DNA of 64,000 nucleotides. Source: Blastococcus aurantiacus (GTDB lineage: Bacteria; Actinomycetota; Actinomycetes; Mycobacteriales; Geodermatophilaceae). The notes beneath the pieces were generated by a model. It was not told the origin of the DNA and did no database searches. It saw only the letters and a program-made list of their open reading frames with translations. Below, piece by piece: positions 29,295 through 38,911 of this stretch (its first letter is position 1; each line of letters opens with the position of its first letter). The stretch is from NCBI RefSeq assembly GCF_900102425.1, contig NZ_FNBT01000003.1, positions 1 to 64,000 of the forward strand, read 5' to 3'. A program made the translations under genes and the position numbers.

Positions 29295-30463
29295 TCGTCG
29301 CCCTCGGCGCCCAGCTCGACCGGCGGCTCGACGGCCGGCATCGGGAGGGCGACGCTGGGCACGCTCACGCTGTCCGCCGCCGCGAGCTGACCGCAGGCGC
29401 CGTCGATGTCCTGGCCGCGGGTGTCGCGCACCGTCGTCGCCACCCCTGCGGCGCGGAGCCGGGCCACGAACTCGCGCTGCGCGGGCAGCGGGCTGGCGTC
29501 CCACTTGCTGCCGGGGGTGGGGTTGAGCGGGATCAGGTTGACGTGGGCGAGCTTGCCGGCCAGCAGCCGGCCGAGGAGATCGGCCCGGAAGGGCTGGTCG
29601 TTCACGTCGCGGATGAGGGCGTACTCGATGGAGTAGCGGCGGCCGGTCTTCCGCGCGTAGGCGTCGGCGGCGTCGATGACCTCGCCGACCTTCCAGCGGG
29701 TGTTGATCGGCACCAGGGTGTCGCGCAGCTCGTCGTCGGGCGCGTGCAGGCTGACGGCGAGGGTGACGTTGCGCCCCTCCTCGGTGAGCCGCCGGATGGC
29801 CGGCACCAGGCCCACGGTGGAGACGGTGACCGACCGCTGGGAGAGGCCCAGGCCGTGCGGCGCGGGGGTGAGCAGCGCGTCCAGCGTCTTGCGCACGCGG
29901 GCGTAGTTCGCCAGCGGCTCCCCCATGCCCATGAAGACGACGTTGGACAGCCGGCCCGGACCGCCGTCGAGCTCACCGTTCGCCATGGCCGCGGCCGCGG
30001 CGACCGCCTGGCCGATGATCTCGGCGGCGGACAGGTTGCGGGTGAGCCCCTGCTGGCCGGTGGCGCAGAACGGGCAGGCCATGCCGCACCCGGCCTGGCT
30101 GGAGATGCAAACCGTGGCCCGGCCCGGATAGCGCATGAGCACGCTCTCCACGAGCGCGCCGTCGTGCAGCCGCCACAGCGTCTTTCGGGTGCGCCCGTCG
30201 TCGGCCGTCTGGTGCCGGACGACGGTGAGGAGCCCGGGGAGCAACGCCTCGGTGAGCGCCTGGCGGGTGTCGGCGGGCAGGTCGGTCATCTGCGCCGGGT
30301 CGGTCACCCCGCGGTAGAAGTGCCGGGCCAGCTGGTCGGCGCGGAACGCCGGGTGCCCGAGCTCGGCGACCGCCGTCCGGGCCTCCTCGCGGGTGAGATC
30401 GGCGAGGTGGCGCGGGGGCATGCCGCGTCGGGGGGCGTCGAAGACCAGGGGCAGGGCAGTCAT
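29291..30463 (-). CDS. rlmN: 23S rRNA (adenine2503-C2)/tRNA (adenine37-C2) methyltransferase
   Basis: RlmN is a radical-SAM enzyme methylating C2 of A2503 in 23S rRNA and A37 of some tRNAs. The 390-residue protein has the cluster motif [13 protein letters not shown] just upstream, [14 protein letters not shown], and the C-terminal resolving cysteine in DIDGACGQL. Length is slightly above average because of a C-terminal tail. The ATG at 30463 has no strong ribosome-binding site. Confidence 0.96.
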   Translation of the reverse strand: MTALPLVFDAPRRGMPPRHLADLTREEARTAVAELGHPAFRADQLARHFYRGVTDPAQMTDLPADTRQALTEALLPGLLTVVRHQTADDGRTRKTLWRLHDGALVESVLMRYPGRATVCISSQAGCGMACPFCATGQQGLTRNLSAAEIIGQAVAAAAAMANGELDGGPGRLSNVVFMGMGEPLANYARVRKTLDALLTPAPHGLGLSQRSVTVSTVGLVPAIRRLTEEGRNVTLAVSLHAPDDELRDTLVPINTRWKVGEVIDAADAYARKTGRRYSIEYALIRDVNDQPFRADLLGRLLAGKLAHVNLIPLNPTPGSKWDASPLPAQREFVARLRAAGVATTVRDTRGQDIDGACGQLAAADSVSVPSVALPMPAVEPPVELGAEGDE

Positions 30464-30554
30464 AACCGCCCCATCGTCCCACTCCGCGGGCCCGGCGACC
30501 GGGTCCGGAGACCGAACTCACCCCGCCGGTCGATCCCTGGCAGGGTGACCGGGC

Positions 30555-31325
30555 ATGAGCCGGCTCGCTGACGTCGATCTGACCGCCTCCCTCGGCAAGC
30601 AGGAGGCGAAGGACCAGCTCGCCGCTGCGCAGGAGCGGTTGACCCACCTGCGCCTGCTGCTGGGCGGCCAGATCGGCCCCGGCGAGCTGGGGCCGCCGCT
30701 GCTGGTGCTGTTCGAGGGCTGGGACGCCTCCGGCAAGGGCGGGGCCATCCAGCGCCTGGTCGAGCCGCTGGACTCGCGGCACGTCCGGGTGGCCCAGTTC
30801 GCCGCCCCCACGCACGACGAGAAGCGCCACCACTTCCTGTGGCGGTTCTGGCCGGTGCTGCCCGGCTGGGGAGGCATGGCCGTGCTCGACCGCACCTGGT
30901 ACGGCCGGGTGCTGGTGGAGCGGGTCGAGGGCTTCGCCCCGGAGGACGCCTGGCGCCGGGCCTACGGCGAGATCGTCGACCTGGAGACGACGCTGGCCGC
31001 CGAGGGCACCGTCCTGGTCAAGTTCTGGATGCACGTCTCGCCCGAGGAGCAGCTGCGCCGCTTCGAGTCGCGGCAGGCCGACCCCTACAAGGCGTGGAAG
31101 CTCACCGACGAGGACTGGCGCAACCGCGACAAGCGCGCCGAGTACACCGACGCCGTCCAGGAGATGCTCGATCGCACCGACCACTCCGCGGGGCGCTGGC
31201 ACGTGGTCGCCGCCGAGGACAAGCGGTGGGCCCGGGTCGACGTCGTCCGCACCGTCTGCGAGGCGATCGAACGGGCGCTCGCCGCACGGGGCATCGACGC
31301 CGACCCGCCCCTGTCCGCCGGCTAG
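30555..31325 (+). CDS. polyphosphate kinase 2 family protein
   Basis: A 256-residue single-domain PPK2. Walker A is FEGWDASGKGGAIQ (about residues 54-67) and Walker B is VLDRTWYGRV, with a basic lid KRHHFLWRFWPVLP. PPK2 enzymes transfer phosphate between polyphosphate and nucleotides; whether this one prefers AMP, ADP or GDP cannot be read from sequence. Its TAG stop overlaps the stop of the convergent trmH-family gene in a CTAG. Confidence 0.92.
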   Translation: MSRLADVDLTASLGKQEAKDQLAAAQERLTHLRLLLGGQIGPGELGPPLLVLFEGWDASGKGGAIQRLVEPLDSRHVRVAQFAAPTHDEKRHHFLWRFWPVLPGWGGMAVLDRTWYGRVLVERVEGFAPEDAWRRAYGEIVDLETTLAAEGTVLVKFWMHVSPEEQLRRFESRQADPYKAWKLTDEDWRNRDKRAEYTDAVQEMLDRTDHSAGRWHVVAAEDKRWARVDVVRTVCEAIERALAARGIDADPPLSAG

Positions 31326-31963
31326 CCGATCGTCGCGTGCTGCCGGATCCAGGCGTGCATCGCGATGCCGGCCGCCACCCCCACGTTGATCGACCGCGTC
31401 GAGCCGAACTGGGCGATGGACACGGTCAGATCCGCTCCGGCCCGCGCCTCCTCGCTCAGCCCGGGACCCTCCTGGCCGAACAGCAGCAGGCAGCGCCGCG
31501 GCAGGTCCGCCGTCTCGATCGGCACCGCACCGGGTGAGTTGTCGACGGCGACGACCTGCCGCTGCTCCTCTACGGCGGCGGCCAGCAGCCCGCCGACGTC
31601 GGCGTGGTGGCGCAGGTGCTGGTACCGGTCGGTGACCATCGCCCCGCGCCGGTTCCAGCGGCGCCGCCCGACGATGTGCACCTCGGCGGCCAGGAAGGCG
31701 TTGGCGGTGCGCACCACCGTGCCGATGTTGAGGTCGTGGCCGAAGTTCTCGATCGCCACCGAGAACTCGTGCCGGCGCCGGTCCAGGTCCGCCACGATCG
31801 CCGGCACCGTCCAGTAGCGGTAGCGGTCGACGACGTTGCGCCGGTCGCCGCCGGCCAGCAGCTCGGGGTCGTAGCGCGGGTCCTCGGGCCACGGGCCGTC
31901 CCAGGGCCCGACGCCGACGGTCGCTCCCCAGTCGGTGGGGCCGGGCAGCTCGTCCTCGCTCAC
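31322..31963 (-). CDS. TrmH/SpoU family RNA 2'-O-methyltransferase
   Basis: A 213-residue SPOUT enzyme. The three SpoU motifs are visible: NFGHDLNIGTVVRTANAF, LLFGQEGPGLSEEA and SIAQFGSTRSINVGVAAGIAMH. A ~60-residue N-terminal extension precedes the fold. It probably methylates a ribose in tRNA or rRNA; the target is not predictable. The GTG start overlaps the DUF2332 stop (GTGA). Confidence 0.92.
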   Translation of the reverse strand: MSEDELPGPTDWGATVGVGPWDGPWPEDPRYDPELLAGGDRRNVVDRYRYWTVPAIVADLDRRRHEFSVAIENFGHDLNIGTVVRTANAFLAAEVHIVGRRRWNRRGAMVTDRYQHLRHHADVGGLLAAAVEEQRQVVAVDNSPGAVPIETADLPRRCLLLFGQEGPGLSEEARAGADLTVSIAQFGSTRSINVGVAAGIAMHAWIRQHATIG

Positions 31964-32946
31964 TCCCCGGATGCTCCCAGCCCATCCGGGAGCCATTCGA
32001 GCCACCCGCCGTGGGGCGCCGACCGGGCCAGCGGTCGCCCGTCGAGGGAGACGACGAGTTCCGGTCGTCGCGGGTCCGCCTGCAGGTTCCCGGTTCCGGG
32101 GACGAGCCCCGGCGCCTCCTGCGCCAGCCAGCGGACCGGGAGGTCGTCCATCCGTGCCACGAACGCGACGCGTGCCGCCTCCGACAGGTACGGCAGCACG
32201 GCAGTGTGCATGACGACGACGGTGCAGTTCTCCGGTACCAGGTCGAGGGCGTCGGGCAGCCGGTCGAGGAGGTCGCCGGTCAGCATCCGCGCGGGTTCCG
32301 TGCGCGCGACCTCGCTCGCGTCGTCGATCCGGCGGAGCCGCTCCTCGGCGTGCGGCCCGGGCCAGACGAGGGCGCGCAACCAGGCCCGGTCGTCGGCGTC
32401 CGCCGGGTCGAGCGGATTCAGGTCGACCCCGATGCGGGCGATCACGGAGGGCACGTCCAGCGGCACAGGCACTGGACCGGACGTCGAGACGGTCAGGTGC
32501 AGGGGGCTGTCCGGTCCTACGGGCGCTCCGTCGTACTCGTAGTGGTACCGGTCGGGGTAGAGGCACAGCCCGGCCGAAGCGCCCACCTCGACCAGCGCCA
32601 GCGGGCCGCCCAGCAGCGCGAGCACCGGCAGCAGCGCACCGCACCGGGCCGGCTCGTTGGTCTGCGTCGCGCGGGTGAGCATGGTGTCCCGGAGCCGGTC
32701 GGCGTCCTCCGCGACGATGCGGCGCAGCTCGGCGCCGCCGGTGGGTGCGCCGTGCAGGAACTGGAGTGCGGCGAACAGCAGGTTCGGCTGCTGTTTGCCT
32801 GAGGGCAGCGTCGCCAGGAAGGAGAGGACGTCGCCGGAGTCCGCCACCTCCCCGGCCAGTCGGGCATACAGCGGTGAGGTGGGCGCGGTCTCGGCGACGA
32901 AGGCCCGGTATCGGCGGGCGATGCCCTGGGTGTCCTGGTCTGCCAC
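31960..32946 (-). CDS. DUF2332 family protein
   Basis: A 328-residue protein matching DUF2332, a family of unknown function common in actinobacteria. Recognisable segments are PLYARLAGEVADSGDVLSFLATLP, LLFAALQFLHGAPTGGAELRR, LVEVGASAGLCLYPDRYHYEY and the C-terminal GWLEWLPDG. The VEVGASAGL segment resembles a SAM-binding glycine loop, so a methyltransferase-like fold is possible. The start is the GTG at 32946 (weak ribosome-binding site). Confidence 0.82.
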   Translation of the reverse strand: MADQDTQGIARRYRAFVAETAPTSPLYARLAGEVADSGDVLSFLATLPSGKQQPNLLFAALQFLHGAPTGGAELRRIVAEDADRLRDTMLTRATQTNEPARCGALLPVLALLGGPLALVEVGASAGLCLYPDRYHYEYDGAPVGPDSPLHLTVSTSGPVPVPLDVPSVIARIGVDLNPLDPADADDRAWLRALVWPGPHAEERLRRIDDASEVARTEPARMLTGDLLDRLPDALDLVPENCTVVVMHTAVLPYLSEAARVAFVARMDDLPVRWLAQEAPGLVPGTGNLQADPRRPELVVSLDGRPLARSAPHGGWLEWLPDGLGASGE

Positions 32947-33026
32947 CAGGGCAGGATCGCAGGGTGACCTCCCCTGCTCGGCCGCGTCCCGGGTCCCACT
33001 CTGAGCTCGCGACGGGTGGGGAGGAC

Positions 33027-34127
33027 GTGGTCCTCCATCTGATCGAACCGGCCGCGTGGCGGCAGGCGCTGCGTGAGGGCGCGGTGCGCCCGCCGTCCCT
33101 CGACGCGGTGGGCTTCGTGCACCTCTCCACCCCGGAGCAGGTGCACCTGCCGGCGACGGCGCTGTTCCCCGGCCGGCGTGACCTCGTGCTGCTCGTCGTC
33201 GACCCGGCCAGGCTGGCCGCCCCGGTGCGCCTGGAGCCCGGCCGCCCCGAGGACCCGCCCGGAATGCTGTTCCCGCACCTGTACGGCCCGCTGCCGACCA
33301 GCGCCGTCGTCGCCGTCGTCCCGTACCGGCCGCCGCTGGAGCCGGTGCTCCCCGCACCCGGCGACCGGCACGGCCGGGCGGTGGCGCTGTACAACTCGGT
33401 GCCGGTCCGACGGGCCGTCGGCGTGGGCGACGTCCCCGGCGGTGTGGCGGTGCTCGACCCCGACGTCCCGGCGTCGCACGACAACAACCGCCTGGTGCTG
33501 AGCACGCCGGTCGACGCGGCAGCCGTGGCCGCGGCCGCGGAGGAGGTCGGCGGCAACGCCGGTTGGCCGCACCGGGCCGCGCTGCTCACCTGGCCCGGCG
33601 CCGGCCAGGTCGCCGCTGCGCTGGCCCGCCAGGGCTGGGCGGCCGAGGAGCTGGTGCTCATGGGCCGCTCCCCCGCCGCGCCGCCGGACGCCCCCACCGA
33701 CAGGGTCGAGGTGGTCGTGCAGACCGGGGTGCACGACCTCTGGGACCGGTCCTGGCGCCGCGATCTGGACGTGCCGCCGAACCGCCTCGACGCCGTGGTG
33801 GACCAGCTGATCCGCCGCGAGCGGCTCAACGACCTCGTCGTCGCGGTGACCGACCTCGTGGTGCGGGAGGAGGGCCGGGTCGTCGCCGCCGCGCAGCTGC
33901 GGGTGGACGGCGCCACGGCGGCGCTCGAGTCGGTGATGACCGACCCGGCGCACCGCGGGCGGGGACACGGCGACGCACTGGTCGCCCGGGCCCTCGAGCT
34001 CGCCGGCGCCGCGGGGTGCGACCTCGTGGTGCTGGAGGCGTCCGCCGACGACTGGCCGAGGCACTGGTACGCCCGCCGCGGCTTCGCCGACCTGGGGCGC
34101 ACCTGGTCCGTGACCCGGGAGGCCTAG
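33027..34127 (+). CDS. DUF952-GNAT fusion protein
   Basis: A 366-residue protein joining an N-terminal DUF952 domain (residues 1 to ~105: HLIEPAAWRQALREGAVRPPSLDAVGFVHLSTPEQVHLPATALF, LVLLVVDPARLAAPVRLEPG, FPHLYGPLP) to an acetyltransferase part. The C-terminal GNAT carries LESVMTDPAHRGRGHGDALVARALELA and HWYARRGFADLG; a weaker GNAT-like half lies between. The start is GTG at 33027 after GGGGAGGAC. Substrates are unknown. Its stop shares CTAG with the cdsA stop on the other strand. Confidence 0.85.
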   Translation: MVLHLIEPAAWRQALREGAVRPPSLDAVGFVHLSTPEQVHLPATALFPGRRDLVLLVVDPARLAAPVRLEPGRPEDPPGMLFPHLYGPLPTSAVVAVVPYRPPLEPVLPAPGDRHGRAVALYNSVPVRRAVGVGDVPGGVAVLDPDVPASHDNNRLVLSTPVDAAAVAAAAEEVGGNAGWPHRAALLTWPGAGQVAAALARQGWAAEELVLMGRSPAAPPDAPTDRVEVVVQTGVHDLWDRSWRRDLDVPPNRLDAVVDQLIRRERLNDLVVAVTDLVVREEGRVVAAAQLRVDGATAALESVMTDPAHRGRGHGDALVARALELAGAAGCDLVVLEASADDWPRHWYARRGFADLGRTWSVTREA

Positions 34128-35242
34128 ACGGGGGCGAAGAGCGAGAGCAGCAGGTAGGCGACCGCGGCCGAGGGCAGCAGCGAGTCGAGTCGGTCCATGA
34201 GCCCGCCGTGCCCGGGGAGCAGGTTCCCCATGTCCTTGATGCCGAGGTCGCGCTTGATGAGCGATTCGCCCAGGTCGCCGATGGTGGCCGACACGGCGAT
34301 CGCGACGCCGAACAGGGCGCCGCCCCACCACGGCTCGTGGAAGGTGAGCGTGAAGAGCGCGACGCCGACGGCCACGCAGACCAGCACCGAGCCGGCCATG
34401 CCCTCCCACGACTTCTTCGGGCTGATCGACGGCGCCATGGCGTGCCTGCCGAAGAGCACGCCCGCCGCGTAGCCGCCGATGTCGCTGGCCGCCACGGTGG
34501 CGATGAAGGTCAGCACCCGGGCCACACCGTCGTCGGGCACGACCAGCAGGACGGCGAACCCGGCGAGCAACGGCACGTACAGCGCGACGAAGACGCCGGT
34601 GGCCGCGTCGTGGAGGTAGCCGGCGGGGCCGTCCCCGAGCCGCCACAGCAGCACGGCCAGCACCGTGACCAGGAACCCGGTGACCAGGCCGGTCGGCCCG
34701 CGGCTCCAGGCGAGCACCAGCATCGCGACCGCGCCCACCAGCAGGGGCACCTGCGGCGCCCGGAAGGACCCCGCCTGCAGCGCGCGCGTCAGCTCGACGA
34801 CGCCGATGAGGATCGCCACGACGACCAGGCCGACGAAGGCCTCCCGCCGCACGACCAGCGAGCCGATGATCACCGCGACCAGCGCCAGGCCGACGCCGAT
34901 CGCCGCGCGCAGGTCGCGGCCCGCCCGGCCGTGTCCTCCCACCGGCTTCTCGGTCTCCGGCATCCCGGCCTCCGGCACCTCGGCCCCCGGGAGCTCACCG
35001 GTGGGCAGGTCGGCGACCGCGTCCGGACCGGGCGGCACGACCGCGGGCACCTCCACCGTCACGTCGGGCACCTCCACCGGCGACCGGGAGGGCAGGGGCG
35101 GCAGCGGCGGCACCGCCCGCGACCGGGCCACCGGTCCGGTGTCACCTACGGACCGCCCGGTCGCTGCGCGCGGACCGGTGGACGGGAACGGCGTCGAGCC
35201 CGGGCGCAGGGAGCCCGGGCGGTCGGCGGGAGGAGGCGTCAT
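34124..35242 (-). CDS. cdsA: phosphatidate cytidylyltransferase
   Basis: CdsA makes CDP-diacylglycerol, the precursor of all bacterial phospholipids, in the cytoplasmic membrane. The 372-residue protein has about eight transmembrane segments and the signature SPKKSWEGMAGS ... SATIGDLGESLIKRDLGIKDMGNLLPGHGGLMDRLDSLL. An N-terminal Pro-rich soluble extension of about 105 residues is longer than in most homologues. It follows frr by 23 nt, the conserved pyrH-frr-cdsA order. Confidence 0.95.
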   Translation of the reverse strand: MTPPPADRPGSLRPGSTPFPSTGPRAATGRSVGDTGPVARSRAVPPLPPLPSRSPVEVPDVTVEVPAVVPPGPDAVADLPTGELPGAEVPEAGMPETEKPVGGHGRAGRDLRAAIGVGLALVAVIIGSLVVRREAFVGLVVVAILIGVVELTRALQAGSFRAPQVPLLVGAVAMLVLAWSRGPTGLVTGFLVTVLAVLLWRLGDGPAGYLHDAATGVFVALYVPLLAGFAVLLVVPDDGVARVLTFIATVAASDIGGYAAGVLFGRHAMAPSISPKKSWEGMAGSVLVCVAVGVALFTLTFHEPWWGGALFGVAIAVSATIGDLGESLIKRDLGIKDMGNLLPGHGGLMDRLDSLLPSAAVAYLLLSLFAPV

Positions 35243-35265
35243 GAGCTCGGAGCCGTCGTCGGAGG

Positions 35266-35823
35266 TCAGACCTCGAGCAGCTCGGTCTCCTTGTTCTTCA
35301 TGGCCTCGTCCACGTGCGCCACGTGCTGCTCGGTGAGGCTGTCGAGCTCCTTCTCCGCGCGGCGGACGTCGTCCTCGCCGGCCTCGCCGTCCTTCGCGAT
35401 GCGGTCGAGCTCGTCCTTGGCACGGCGGCGGATGTTGCGGATGGCGATCTTGGCGTCCTCGCCCTTGGCCCGGGCCTGCTTGACCAGGTCACGACGACGC
35501 TCCTCGGTCAGCTGGGGGAAGACCACGCGCAGGATCTGGCCGTCGTTGGTCGGGTTGACGCCCAGGTCGCTGTCCCGGATGGCCCGCTCGATGGCCGTCA
35601 GCTGGCTCATGTCGTAGGGCTTGATGACGGCCATGCGCGCCTCTGGCACGGTGATGGAGGCCATCTGCGGCACCGGCGTGTAGGCCCCGTAGTAGTCGAC
35701 CATGATCTTGTTGAACATGGAGGGCGCGGCCCGTCCGGTGCGGACCGAACCGAGGTCCTCGCGGGCGACCGACAGAGCCTTGTCCATCCGCTCCTCGGCA
35801 TCGAGCAGGGTGTCGTCGATCAC
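35266..35823 (-). CDS. frr: ribosome recycling factor
   Basis: RRF splits post-termination ribosomes with EF-G. The 185-residue protein has the full family pattern: [53 protein letters not shown], and [35 protein letters not shown]. The GTG start is preceded by AGGAGGGA. It lies downstream of pyrH. Confidence 0.98.
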   Translation of the reverse strand: MIDDTLLDAEERMDKALSVAREDLGSVRTGRAAPSMFNKIMVDYYGAYTPVPQMASITVPEARMAVIKPYDMSQLTAIERAIRDSDLGVNPTNDGQILRVVFPQLTEERRRDLVKQARAKGEDAKIAIRNIRRRAKDELDRIAKDGEAGEDDVRRAEKELDSLTEQHVAHVDEAMKNKETELLEV

Positions 35824-35898
35824 GGGTTGTCCCTCCTGCGGCGGCCGGACCGCGGCCGCCGTCGTCCTCGTCTGTGCGCTGGTCCGTGCGTGCCGGCG

Positions 35899-36669
35899 TC
35901 AGGCCGGCTGGCTGATCAGCGTGCCGATCCTCTCACCTGCGGTCGCCCGGGCGATGTTGCCGTCGCGCAGCAGGTTGAACACGACGATGGGCATCCGGTT
36001 CTCCATGGACAGGCTGATCGCCGTCGCATCCGCGACCTTGAGCTCGTCGGCCAGGACGGTGGCGTAGTCCAGGTCGTGGTACATGACCGCGTCGGGGTTC
36101 GTGCGCGGGTCGTCGTCGTAGACGCCGTCGACGCCGTTCTTGGCCATCAGCAGCACCTGGCAGCCGATCTCCATCGCACGCTGGGCGGCGACGGTGTCGG
36201 TCGAGAAGTAAGGCATGCCGGCGCCGGCGCCGAAGATGACCAGCCGGCCCTTCTCCAGGTGCCGCACCGCCTTGCGCGGGATGTAGGGCTCGGCGACCTG
36301 GCCCATCGTGATGGCCGTCTGGACCCGGGTCTCCAGCCCCACCTGCTCGCAGAACGCCTGCAGGGCCAGCGCGTTCATGACCGTGCCGAGCATGCCCATG
36401 TAGTCGGCGTGCCGGCGGTCCATGCCGGCCTGGGCGAGCTCGGCGCCGCGGAAGAAGTTGCCGCCTCCGACGACGACGGCGACCTGCGTGCCGCCGGCCA
36501 CGACGTCGGCCAGCTGCTGGGCGATGCTGTGCACGATGCCGGAGTCGATGCCGACCTTGCCGCCGCCGAACGCCTCGCCCGAGAGCTTGAGCAGCACGCG
36601 CTTGTAGCCGTGGCCGTCGGCGGGCTGGAACGCGGTGGGCGCGGACAGTGGTGCGGTCGTCTCGGTCAA
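35899..36669 (-). CDS. pyrH: UMP kinase
   Basis: PyrH phosphorylates UMP to UDP; it is allosterically controlled and hexameric. The 256-residue protein has [58 protein letters not shown] and the C-terminal GTLIS. The start codon is TTG at 36669, with GAGGGA 8 nt upstream; no ATG or GTG in frame gives a better N-terminus. It follows the strong tsf hairpin and precedes frr. Confidence 0.97.
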   Translation of the reverse strand: MTETTAPLSAPTAFQPADGHGYKRVLLKLSGEAFGGGKVGIDSGIVHSIAQQLADVVAGGTQVAVVVGGGNFFRGAELAQAGMDRRHADYMGMLGTVMNALALQAFCEQVGLETRVQTAITMGQVAEPYIPRKAVRHLEKGRLVIFGAGAGMPYFSTDTVAAQRAMEIGCQVLLMAKNGVDGVYDDDPRTNPDAVMYHDLDYATVLADELKVADATAISLSMENRMPIVVFNLLRDGNIARATAGERIGTLISQPA

Positions 36670-36717
36670 CGCGTCATCCCTCGTTCGACATCAGTTGGTT
36701 GATCCTGCCGCACATGC

Positions 36718-36755
36718 GAACGGCTCCGCTCCCGGAGCCGGGAGCGGAGCCGTTC
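36718..36755 (-). terminator. perfect 16-bp hairpin between tsf and pyrH
   Basis: Arms GAACGGCTCCGCTCCC (36718-36733) and GGGAGCGGAGCCGTTC (36740-36755) pair without mismatch around a 6-nt loop. It lies 16 nt past the tsf stop on the minus strand and probably ends the rpsB-tsf transcript, giving pyrH-frr-cdsA its own control. No U-tract. Confidence 0.85.
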
Positions 36756-36771
36756 ACGTGCGTGCCGTGGT

Positions 36772-37587
36772 TCAGGCCTGGCCGACCTCGAAGCGCGCGA
36801 AGCGCTCGACGGTCAGTCCGGCCTCGTCGACGATCTGCTTCACCGTGCGCTTGGGCTCGGTGATCGACGGCTGCTCGAGCAGGACGAAGTCCTTGTAGTA
36901 GGCGTTGACCCGACCCTCGACGATCTTCGTGATCGCCTGCTCGGGCTTGCCCTCCTCCTTGGCCGTCTGCTCGGCGACGCGACGCTCGGTCTCGACCGCC
37001 TCGGCCGGCACCTCCTCGCGGGTGAGGAAGCGGGGGCGCGCGGCGGCGATGTGCATCGCCAGGCTGCGGGCCGCCTCCTCGCTCCCACCGCTGTACTGCA
37101 CCGCGACACCGATGGCCGGGGGCAGGTCGGTGGCCCGCTTGTGCAGGTACGTGGCGACGGTGCCCTCGAAGATCGCGAAGCGGCTCAGCACGAGCTTCTC
37201 GCCGATGCGGGCGGACTCGCCCTCGACGAGCGCGGCGACGGTCTGACCGTCGACGTCGGCACCCAGCAGGGCCTCGGCGTCGGCCGCCTTGCTCTGCAGG
37301 CCGATCTCGAGCAGGCGCTCGGCCAGCTTGATGAAGTCGGCGTTCTTGGCGACGAAGTCGGTCTCGCAGTCGAGCTCGAGCAGCGCGCCGTCCTTGCTGA
37401 CGACGATGCCGTTGGTCGTCGAGCGCTCGAGGCGCTTGCCGACGTCCTTGGCGCCCTTGACGCGCAGCAGCTCGACGGCCTTGTCGTAGTCGCCGTCGGC
37501 CTCGGTCAGGGCCTTCTTGCAGTCCATCATGCCGGCGCCGGTGGCGTCGCGGAGACGCTTGACGTCGGCTGCGGTGAACTCAGCCAT
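36772..37587 (-). CDS. tsf: translation elongation factor Ts
   Basis: EF-Ts is the nucleotide exchange factor of EF-Tu. The 271-residue protein has the N-terminal UBA-like domain ([37 protein letters not shown]), [17 protein letters not shown] and the C-terminal subdomains ending [26 protein letters not shown]. The ATG at 37587 is preceded by AGAAGGA; an upstream in-frame extension is not conserved. It follows rpsB in the usual pair. Confidence 0.98.
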   Translation of the reverse strand: MAEFTAADVKRLRDATGAGMMDCKKALTEADGDYDKAVELLRVKGAKDVGKRLERSTTNGIVVSKDGALLELDCETDFVAKNADFIKLAERLLEIGLQSKAADAEALLGADVDGQTVAALVEGESARIGEKLVLSRFAIFEGTVATYLHKRATDLPPAIGVAVQYSGGSEEAARSLAMHIAAARPRFLTREEVPAEAVETERRVAEQTAKEEGKPEQAITKIVEGRVNAYYKDFVLLEQPSITEPKRTVKQIVDEAGLTVERFARFEVGQA

Positions 37588-37636
37588 GTTCCTTCTCCTC
37601 AGAAGTCTTGGTGCGTGGTGAGGGCGTGCCACGGCA

Positions 37637-37658
37637 CCGCCCCCGGAAGCGGGGGCGG
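37637..37658 (-). terminator. 9-bp GC hairpin between rpsB and tsf
   Basis: CCGCCCCCG and CGGGGGCGG pair around a GAAG tetraloop in the 81-nt gap. As rpsB and tsf are normally co-transcribed, this is more likely an attenuator or an mRNA stability element than a full terminator. Confidence 0.55.
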
Positions 37659-37668
37659 CGCCGGGCGA

Positions 37669-38613
37669 TCAGCCGTTCTGCGCGCCCTGGGTGCCGGTGT
37701 CCGGGCTACCGGTGGCGGGGACGCCCTCGACCGGGGCGATCTCCTCGGCGGTGACCGTGGGCGGCTCGGCCGGGGTCTCCGGCAGCGGGGTGGCGGTGGC
37801 GTCGTCGGCCGGGGCGGCCGCGGCGTCACCACCGGTCAGCAGCTCGCGCTCCCAGTCGGCCAGCGGCTGGTCGCCACCGATGACGGGCTCGGCGCCGTCC
37901 TCGCGGCCGGCGTTGGCCTGCGCGGCCGAGCGGGCCATGAGGCCCTCGGCGACGGCGTCGGCGACCACGCGGGTCAGCACGGCGATGCTGCGGATCGCGT
38001 CGTCGTTGCCCGGGATCTTGTAGTCGACCTCGTCGGGGTCGCAGTTGGTGTCCAGGATCGCGACGACGGGGATGTTCAGCTTGCGGGCCTCGCCGACGGC
38101 GATGTGCTCCTTCTTGGTGTCCACGATCCAGATGGCGCTGGGCACCTTCTTCATGTCGCGGATACCGCCGAGGGAGCGGTCGAGCTTGGCCTTCTCGCGG
38201 CTGAGGACCAGCTGCTCCTTCTTGGACAGGCTGACCAGCACACCGGTCTGCTCCATGTCCTCGATCTCCTTGAGGCGCTCGAGGCGCTTGAAGACCGTCT
38301 GGAAGTTGGTGAGCATGCCGCCGAGCCAGCGCTGGTTGACGTAGGGCATGCCCACGCGCGTGGCCTGCTCGGCGACGACCTCCTGCGCCTGACGCTTGGT
38401 GCCGACGAACAGGATCGAGCCACCGTGGGCGACCGTCTGCTTGACGAACTCGTAGGCGTTGTCGATGTACCCGAGCGTCTGCTGCAGGTCGATGATGTAG
38501 ATGCCGTTGCGCTCGGTGAAGATGAAGCGCTTCATCTTCGGGTTCCAGCGGCGGGTCTGGTGCCCGAAGTGGACGCCGCTGTCGAGCAGCTGCTTCATGC
38601 TGACGACTGCCAT
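37669..38613 (-). CDS. rpsB: 30S ribosomal protein S2
   Basis: S2 binds the 30S head-body junction. The 314-residue protein begins [28 protein letters not shown], and has [34 protein letters not shown] and [18 protein letters not shown]. After about residue 255 it carries an Ala/Pro/Thr/Glu-rich tail of some 55 residues, as in many actinobacteria. The ATG at 38613 follows AGAGAGG. Confidence 0.98.
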   Translation of the reverse strand: MAVVSMKQLLDSGVHFGHQTRRWNPKMKRFIFTERNGIYIIDLQQTLGYIDNAYEFVKQTVAHGGSILFVGTKRQAQEVVAEQATRVGMPYVNQRWLGGMLTNFQTVFKRLERLKEIEDMEQTGVLVSLSKKEQLVLSREKAKLDRSLGGIRDMKKVPSAIWIVDTKKEHIAVGEARKLNIPVVAILDTNCDPDEVDYKIPGNDDAIRSIAVLTRVVADAVAEGLMARSAAQANAGREDGAEPVIGGDQPLADWERELLTGGDAAAAPADDATATPLPETPAEPPTVTAEEIAPVEGVPATGSPDTGTQGAQNG

Positions 38614-38809
38614 TGCAGCCTCTCTGCTTGCGCGCGCGACCGTGGGCCGCGCGTGTTCCGGTTGTCGCGGGCACCGGGTGGTGTCCGCCCTGGCGTCCTG
38701 CGTCACCACTCCCCCGGCCGTTGCGGGCCAGGACCGAGGAGGCGAGCGCCCCGCCGTTGCGGCGGGATGAGGACGCGCGAAGTCGACCCGTCGGACGGGT
38801 CGCACCGGA

Positions 38810-38815
38810 CAGCAT
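38810..38815 (-). promoter_or_regulatory. candidate rpsB -10 element
   Basis: On the minus strand TATGCT is the best -10 match in the 298-bp gap between rpsB and the divergent M23 gene; no convincing -35 accompanies it. Transcription would start near 38803 and give an rpsB leader of about 190 nt that contains a CCCGCC-GTTGC-GGCGGG hairpin (38751-38767). A near-palindrome CGACCCGTC-G-GACGGGTCG (about 38783-38801) lies at the predicted start. Confidence 0.4.
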
Positions 38816-38899
38816 ACGCGACGGCGAACGGCGACTTCCCCACTGCTGAGCGCTCTCCACAGCCGCTCGACGGGCGGTCGGTCGGGGGGCGCCCGGACC

Positions 38900-38905
38900 C
38901 AAGAT
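38900..38905 (+). promoter_or_regulatory. candidate -10 of the M23 gene, leaderless start
   Basis: CAAGAT lies exactly 6 nt before the ATG at 38912 and no ribosome-binding site is present. It differs from TANNNT at the first base. Confidence 0.4.
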
Positions 38906-38911
38906 CGCTGC

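Noticed and set aside
38614-38911. Possible small gene in the rpsB-M23 gap
   Set aside because: Open frames here are shadows or extensions without ribosome-binding sites; the gap is better read as promoters and the rpsB leader.
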